This document shows, piece by piece, positions 5,948 through 9,410 of a stretch of DNA of 9,410 nt. The position numbers were made by a program, and so were the translations under genes. The DNA is from Thermodesulfobacteriota bacterium (GTDB taxonomy: Bacteria > Desulfobacterota > DSM-4660 > Desulfatiglandales > HGW-15), in contig JALOPA010000027.1 of assembly GCA_025454125.1 (NCBI GenBank), positions 1 through 9,410 on the forward strand, given 5' to 3'. Under the pieces are notes generated by a model that saw nothing but the letters and a program-made list of their open reading frames with translations, searched no databases and had not been told where the DNA came from. Position 1 is the stretch's first letter. The number at the start of each line of letters is the position of its first letter.

Positions 5948-6927
5948 TACAGTACTTGCCAGTATATGAGCTTCGCTTTGTTCCCCTGCCTCTGGGCAAT
6001 GGCCCTGATGCTCGCCACCGCACCGTTGCAGTTTACGTGGGCCTCAATGGAGAAGTTCGAGCTTTTCACCGTGATCCACTCCCCGATCTCGGCCAGGACC
6101 TCGTCGTCCATGCCCGGGACTTTTCTCAAGTCCTCGATGCTCTCAAAAGGCTCTTCTTTCCGGTACTCCACGATCGCCGAGGCCAGAGAACTGTCCATGG
6201 TTTCGCCGAGGCTTTCGAGCACTTCCTTGGGGGCCGTGTTGACGTTGATTTTTCCGTCCGAGTGGATGGTCAGGACGTCCATCAGCTTCTTGTTCTTCTT
6301 CTCTCCGAACCGCTCGAACTCCCTCATGCCCCGGACCAGGAAGACCTGGCCCACGGTGAGAAACGGGCCGTTGGCGCACTCGTAGGGTTCGTCAAGGTTC
6401 TGGTAGAAGTACCCCTCGGCCCCGTCCTGCCTCTCGATGTCATCCGCGTCCAGCCAGTCCAGCACGGGGTTGAGACGCTCCTCCTTTATTCCCAGGGCTC
6501 TGAAGAGCCTCCGCATCTGCGCTTCTCTCTTGAGGTCGATTTCGCCCTGGGCGTTCCTGAGGAGGTTGATGTTGATCTTGCTGTTCTCGTCCACCATGCC
6601 GCCGTAGAAAGAAACGCCCGGCTCGGCCATGCCTTCGGCCAGGGGCATGGATCCGAACTTGCGCCAGTCCTCGTTGAAGGTGTCCATTTCAAAATCTTCG
6701 TCTCTGGCCAGGAGCTCCAGCGCGATCTCAACCCCGGAGCGGGCGAGCTGATAGGCCTTGGTGCTGTCCTTCGAGTAGCCCGCCAGGGTCAACTCCACTC
6801 CGGATTCGCTGGAAAAACCCAGGGTCAGCCCGGCAAGGGTGATGATGACGAGCAGCGTGAGCACCAGGGCCGTGCCGCGCTCGTTTGCACATATCCTAAA
6901 CTTGTTTCCCGGTCCTTTTAAGATCAT
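5947..6927 (-). CDS. gspK: Type II secretion system minor pseudopilin GspK
   Basis: 326 aa, the normal length for GspK, the largest minor pseudopilin. An 18-residue basic leader ends NERG, with prepilin-peptidase (GspO) cleavage expected before TALVLTLLVI. As is usual for GspK, the +5 residue is not glutamate. Family segments include DENSKININLLRN (113-125), LDWLDADD (156-163), ANGPFLTVGQVFLVRGM (185-201) and INVNTAPKEVL (228-238), followed by a helix-hairpin-helix-like stretch (263-283) and SSNFSIEAHV. With GspI and GspJ it forms the tip of the T2SS pseudopilus. The start at 6927 is the only ATG that keeps the whole leader; an AGGG lies 3 nt upstream. A 441-bp repeat-filled gap separates it from gspJ, unlike the overlapping genes before it. 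Confidence 0.95.
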   Translation of the reverse strand: MILKGPGNKFRICANERGTALVLTLLVIITLAGLTLGFSSESGVELTLAGYSKDSTKAYQLARSGVEIALELLARDEDFEMDTFNEDWRKFGSMPLAEGMAEPGVSFYGGMVDENSKININLLRNAQGEIDLKREAQMRRLFRALGIKEERLNPVLDWLDADDIERQDGAEGYFYQNLDEPYECANGPFLTVGQVFLVRGMREFERFGEKKNKKLMDVLTIHSDGKINVNTAPKEVLESLGETMDSSLASAIVEYRKEEPFESIEDLRKVPGMDDEVLAEIGEWITVKSSNFSIEAHVNCNGAVASIRAIAQRQGNKAKLIYWQVL

Positions 6928-6953
6928 AAGCCCTGCGTTTCATGCTGGACGAT

Positions 6954-7016
6954 ACTGGATTCTGGATCCTGGATGCTGGATACTGGATACTCGATGCCGG
7001 TCGCTGGATTCTGGTC
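6954..7016 (+). repeat. Nine-unit heptamer array (xCTGGAT)
   Basis: Plus-strand units: ACTGGAT, TCTGGAT, CCTGGAT, GCTGGAT, ACTGGAT, ACTCGAT, GCCGGTC, GCTGGAT, TCTGGTC, all in one 7-nt register. This is the inverse complement of the array at 7179-7367, so the two could pair. A further CTGG unit at 6944 is out of phase. Confidence 0.85.
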
Positions 7017-7029
7017 GTTCGACCAAGGC

Positions 7030-7161
7030 TAGTGCACTGTCTCAGTGAAGCCTTTACAGCTCTGTCATTTCGAGCGAAGGTGAGAAATCTTATTGTTCAG
7101 CGGAGTTAAAAGATCTCTCCCTCCGGTCGAGATGACAAGAAATGGTCGAGACACTACATTA
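7030..7161. mobile_element. MITE-like palindromic element
   Basis: Ends TAGTGCACTGTCTC (7030-7043) and GAGACACTACATTA (7148-7161) are inverse complements at 11 of 14 positions. Inside is a second inverted repeat: GTCATTTCGAGCG...GAGAAATCT (7064-7090) against AGATCTCTCC...GATGAC (7111-7136). Intergenic repeats beginning GTCATTTCGA and ending in its inverse are common in environmental proteobacterial genomes. No target-site duplication was identified and it encodes nothing, so mobility is inferred only from structure. Confidence 0.45.
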
Positions 7162-7178
7162 GAATCTCCTTTGTCTTT

Positions 7179-7367
7179 ATCCAGCATCCAGCATCCAGCG
7201 ACCAGTATCCAGCCACCAGTATCCAGCGACGAGCATCCAGTTTCTATTGCCCAGCATCCAGCCTCCAGTATCCAGTGACTAGCGACCAGTATCTAGTATC
7301 CAGCCTCCAGTATCCAGTGACTAGCGACCAGTATCTAGTATCCAGCATCCAGTATCTAGCATCCAGC
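7179..7367 (-). repeat. 27-unit heptamer array (ATCCAGC)
   Basis: 189 nt made of exactly 27 consecutive 7-nt units with no phase break. Most fit ATCCAGC/T, with variants such as GACCAGT, CACCAGT, GACTAGC and ATCTAGT. Even the poor units TTCTATT (7242-7248) and GCCCAGC are exactly 7 nt long. A 42-bp block is tandemly duplicated inside it. The array ends 1 nt from the gspJ stop codon. Similar in kind to the short tandemly repeated heptamers described in cyanobacterial intergenic DNA. Confidence 0.9.
7256..7339. repeat. Perfect 42-bp tandem duplication within the heptamer array
   Basis: 7256-7297 and 7298-7339 are identical and adjacent. The 42-bp unit is six heptamers and begins ATCCAGCCTCCAGT. 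The identity contrasts with the variation among the single heptamers, which points to a recent expansion by slippage or unequal exchange. Confidence 0.9.
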
Positions 7368-7368
7368 A

Positions 7369-8022
7369 TCAGCTTTCTTTCTTTCTCTCCGCCAGCTCCG
7401 GGTGGACGGTCGTGCTGAACACATGCTCGCGGTTGAGTTCATCCTTCAGGACCAGCCGGATCTTGACCAGCACGGGCAGCCCGGCCCCAGGCGCGCCTTC
7501 AAGGGTGTTCCACTTGTCCGAATCTTCGCCCCTGGAATCCTGGTAGGCAACGTTGAACTCGATCACGTTCCTTGCCATTTCCAGCTGAGACCCCCCCTTG
7601 GTGAAATCCTCATCCACGCTCGGATCGTCCCTCCTGAACAGAACGAGCACCTTGGCTTCAGGATCTTCGTCGATGAAGTAGCCCACTTCGCACAGATCGC
7701 TGGCCGGCCCCTTCTCGGTCAGGGACAGGTGGGCCACCGTAGTGAAGTCCAGGCGATCCGCCCGCCTGCCGTCGATCTCCCGGTCCTCCCCGACCAGGCC
7801 CAGCCTGATCTTCTCGGAAGGAACGCTCACCTGGATCAGCGCCGACTGAAGATCCTTGCTCAACCGGTCGAGCACGATCCTGGCCGACTGGTGGACTTCG
7901 CCGTTCTGCCGGGCGATCTGGATGGCCTCCACATTCGTGGTGTACGCGCTGTAGAGCGCCGCCATGATGATGACCAGGATCGCCATGGAGACCAGCACCT
8001 CCAGCAGCGTGAATCCTCTCAT
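7369..8022 (-). CDS. gspJ: Type II secretion system minor pseudopilin GspJ
   Basis: 217 aa from the ATG at 8022. The very short leader MRG precedes FTLLEVLVSMAILVIIM, giving prepilin-peptidase cleavage after G3 and glutamate at +5; such MRG leaders are common in pseudopilins. The start overlaps the gspI stop (ATGA), which supports it over an in-frame ATG at 8055 that would add 11 residues. After the N-terminal helix come ARIVLDRLSKDLQSAL and a beta-rich domain with RADRLDFTTVAHLS and EVGYFIDED, matching GspJ. GspJ joins GspI and GspK in the pseudopilus tip complex. It contains a run of seven G (minus strand, 7597-7591). The gene ends directly at the start of the heptamer array. Confidence 0.95.
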   Translation of the reverse strand: MRGFTLLEVLVSMAILVIIMAALYSAYTTNVEAIQIARQNGEVHQSARIVLDRLSKDLQSALIQVSVPSEKIRLGLVGEDREIDGRRADRLDFTTVAHLSLTEKGPASDLCEVGYFIDEDPEAKVLVLFRRDDPSVDEDFTKGGSQLEMARNVIEFNVAYQDSRGEDSDKWNTLEGAPGAGLPVLVKIRLVLKDELNREHVFSTTVHPELAERKKES

Positions 8023-8411
8023 ATCTTCTGCCGGTACAGATAGGTTTCGAGCCATAGATCTCTGCGAGCCTTGTCTCTTTCCAGAATCACCGCCACCCTC
8101 ACTTTGTAGAGGGTCTCCGTGTCCGGCACCTCGCTCACTTCCTGGGTGTAGGTGTATTCCGGAAAATCCTTCCCGAAGTCCCCCGAGAACTTTCCTTCCT
8201 CGATTCTTTCCTGAGCCTGGATTTGGGACAGGCGCTCCTGGAGCAGGCTGTTCGCCGTGGTCATGAACTGCGCTTCGGACTGAAGGTCCAAGTTCTGCGC
8301 CTGGAGGTGAAAGACGGCCACCAGCACCAGCGCAATGAGACCCAGGCAAATGATGATCTCAAGAAGCGTGAACCCGCGATCCCTGCCTTTTCTGATCAAT
8401 GTATCCTTCAT
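8019..8411 (-). CDS. gspI: Type II secretion system minor pseudopilin GspI
   Basis: 130 aa. The leader MKDTLIRKGRDRG is basic and ends in glycine; cleavage before FTLLEIIICLGLIALVLVAV gives glutamate at +5 and a membrane helix to about residue 36. The short C-terminal domain (LYKVRVAVILERD, LWLETYLYRQKI) fits GspI, the smallest tip pseudopilin, which nucleates the GspI-J-K complex. The gene begins inside the last 53 nt of gspH and ends in an ATGA overlap with gspJ, so H, I and J should be translationally coupled. No strong ribosome site is seen before the ATG. Confidence 0.92.
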   Translation of the reverse strand: MKDTLIRKGRDRGFTLLEIIICLGLIALVLVAVFHLQAQNLDLQSEAQFMTTANSLLQERLSQIQAQERIEEGKFSGDFGKDFPEYTYTQEVSEVPDTETLYKVRVAVILERDKARRDLWLETYLYRQKI

Positions 8412-8918
8412 AGATTTTGATCAACCCGGTCACGGGGTTGATTTCAAGAGTGTAAACCTTGCCGCCTTCGTTCTTCAAATGGATCAGGGTGTGCTCCACG
8501 CACCCGTTGGCAAAAAAGCGAACCTCCGCCTTTCCCTCCTGGACCTTGCCCAGCGTGTCCAGAACCACGTCTTCAAAGGAAACGCCCGAGGGCAACTCCT
8601 TTTGCCTGGGAGCGGCTTCCCTTTCCTCTTCGAAAAGACTCTCCTCCGTCTTCCTGAACTCCACGGGCGTCTCCGGGTCCAGGGCATAGAAGGTGTTTTT
8701 CTCCAGGTCCAGCACCAGGGTCTGCACCGTCCTCGTGAAGGCCGCTTCCCCACGCAACCGGCTCACTTCGCTCATGAGCAGGCGCGTGGCCTGCCCCAGG
8801 TCGCCGCCGGAAACAACGCCTTGGATCGGAACCGCCACCAGGACGAAAAAGAGGCTGATGATGAACAGAACCACGGCAAATTCCATCAACGTGAACCCGG
8901 CCGGTGAGCCTGTCCCAT
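8359..8918 (-). CDS. gspH: Type II secretion system minor pseudopilin GspH, leader apparently frameshifted
   Basis: The mature part, FTLMEFAVVLFIISLFFVLV..., runs open from 8895 to the stop at 8359 (178 residues): prepilin helix with glutamate at +5, a LLMSEVSRLRGEAAFTR-type helix, beta-rich GspH/FimT region, and LEINPVTGLIKIYE near the end. GspH links the pseudopilus tip to the GspG shaft. The only ATG with a good ribosome site (AGGAG, about 8 nt before) is at 8918, and it reads MGQAHRPGSR then stop. One added base near 8896 would give MGQAHRPG followed by FTLME, an ideal leader. Without it, an in-frame start must be a GTG near 9055, giving a leader of over 50 residues read through a repeat. 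I therefore call 8918 as the original start with an apparent one-base loss; sequencing error and true mutation cannot be separated here. The last 53 nt overlap gspI. Confidence 0.8.
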
Positions 8919-8950
8919 CCTCCCTTCTCCTTGAAAGGCTTTGTCGCAGT

Positions 8951-9030
8951 GCCCTTTCGAGACGGCAGCCGAGAAATCCTGATTCCGCGATCGGCCTGAA
9001 TTCAGAATTTCTCCCGACCGTCGAAATGAC
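8951..9030. repeat. 80-bp palindromic repeat (GTCATTTCGA family) in the gspG-gspH gap
   Basis: The end at 9030-9007 reads (minus strand) GTCATTTCGACGGTCGGGAG, and the other end (plus strand from 8951) reads GCCCTTTCGAGACGGCAGCC. Both continue into GAGAAAT, so the ends are imperfect inverse copies. The same family is seen at 7064-7136. It fills most of the only non-coding gap between gspG and gspJ. Confidence 0.65.
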
Positions 9031-9070
9031 AGAAACCCGGCTCCCCCATGAATCCGACACGGCTTCCCCG

Positions 9071-9410
9071 CTATTCCTTTTTGGTCGCCCAGTTGGCGAC
9101 ATCGGCATCCTCCCCTTCGCCCCCCTCCTCGCCGTCCGCACCGTAGGACCAGAGGTCGAAATCCCGGTTCCGAATTCCTGGACTGAGGTACAGATAGTCC
9201 CTGTCCCACGGATCCTTGGGAAGCACTCCCTTTTCGAGATACCCGCCTTCGCGCCATTTGCCCGGGATTTTGCCTAATGCCGGCTTCTCCACCAGGGCGC
9301 GCAGGCCCTGATCCGTTGTGGGGTAGAAGGCGTTGTCGAGCTTGTAGAGCTTCAGCGCGGTCTCAAGCGCCTGGATGTCCATTTGCGCCTTCAGCTGTCT
9401 GGCTTCTCCC
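9071..9410 (-). CDS. gspG: Type II secretion system major pseudopilin GspG (5' end beyond window)
   Basis: C-terminal 112 residues; the frame is open to the right edge, so the leader and N-terminal helix are missing. Visible parts: QMDIQALETALKLYKLDN, YPTTDQGLRALVEKP, GGYLEKGVLPKDPWDRDYLY, and the closing SYGADGEEGGEGEDADVANW. These match the GspG core, including the acidic C-terminal loop (LPxDPW plus GADGxxGGEGxDAD) that binds structural calcium in this family. GspG polymerises into the pseudopilus shaft in the periplasm. It stops at TAG (9073-9071), 152 nt before gspH. An ATG at 9382 is internal, not a start. Confidence 0.95.
   Translation of the reverse strand, partial: GEARQLKAQMDIQALETALKLYKLDNAFYPTTDQGLRALVEKPALGKIPGKWREGGYLEKGVLPKDPWDRDYLYLSPGIRNRDFDLWSYGADGEEGGEGEDADVANWATKKE

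Larger units (their letters stand above)
6928..7368. other. 441-bp intergenic region between gspJ and gspK
   Basis: No gene. It consists of a 27-unit heptamer array (7179-7367), a 132-bp element with short terminal inverted repeats (7030-7161) and an oppositely oriented 9-unit array of the same heptamer (6954-7016). The whole is roughly a nested inverted repeat. Confidence 0.8.

Noticed and set aside
5947..6921. Plus-strand 321-codon frame opposite gspK
   Set aside because: Antisense shadow; gspK on the minus strand has full family motifs and a prepilin leader.
7093..7278. Plus-strand frame reading into SIQHPATSIQPP-like sequence
   Set aside because: It is the translation of the heptamer array; no initiation signal or domain.
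7179..7367. CRISPR array
   Set aside because: Units are 7 nt and contiguous, with no spacers of uniform length and no cas genes.
8022..8349. GspJ start far upstream (8349) or at 8055
   Set aside because: The 8349 start lies inside gspI and gives no sensible domain. The 8055 start only adds 11 residues to an already cleavable MRG leader, whereas 8022 makes the ATGA overlap with gspI.
8896..9141. GspH start at the ATG at 9141
   Set aside because: It overlaps the conserved C-terminus of gspG and would give a leader of over 80 residues read through an intergenic repeat.

Overview
Every gene in this window lies on the minus strand and is read from high to low coordinates. The core is the second half of a type II secretion system (T2SS) operon: the 3' part of gspG (major pseudopilin), gspH, gspI, gspJ and gspK (minor pseudopilins), then gspL and gspM (inner-membrane platform). 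Two further genes follow in the same direction. One encodes a protein with an N-terminal FHA domain, one membrane span and a GspB/GspC-like periplasmic domain. The other, cut by the left window edge, encodes a GAF-domain protein fused through one membrane span to an HlyD-type periplasmic adaptor. No rRNA, tRNA, CRISPR array or transposase gene was seen. gspC, gspD and gspN are not in the window; gspE and gspF would be expected to the right of it.

The organism is a diderm bacterium of fairly high GC content. PilM/PilN-like GspL, PilO-like GspM, an FHA fusion at the operon end and many palindromic and short-tandem-repeat intergenic sequences would fit a Desulfobacterota (deltaproteobacterial) lineage. 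This is inference and has not been tested.

Layout from right to left: gspG (9410-9071, partial); a 152-bp gap holding an 80-bp palindromic repeat; gspH (8918-8359, apparent one-base frameshift in its leader); gspI (8411-8019, overlaps gspH); gspJ (8022-7369, ATGA overlap with gspI); a 441-bp gap of inverted heptamer arrays around a 132-bp MITE-like element; gspK (6927-5947); a 210-bp gap with a long inverted repeat; gspL (5736-4300); gspM (4300-3776, one-base overlap with gspL); a 446-bp gap with heptamers, a possible promoter and inverted octamer arrays; the FHA protein (3329-2478); a 638-bp gap with a terminator-like structure, a possible sigma-54 promoter, a compound palindrome and an operator-like palindrome; and the GAF-HlyD gene (1839 to beyond 1).

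Working model: the pseudopilins form the T2SS piston, and GspL/GspM couple it to the cytoplasmic ATPase GspE (outside the window). The FHA protein occupies the place where a GspC/GspB linker might be expected and could bring a phosphothreonine signal to the machine. The most unusual feature is between the genes. The gaps contain several sequence-unrelated repeat families, usually in inverted pairs. Three of the families keep a strict 7-nt period, in two cases across degenerate interruptions.
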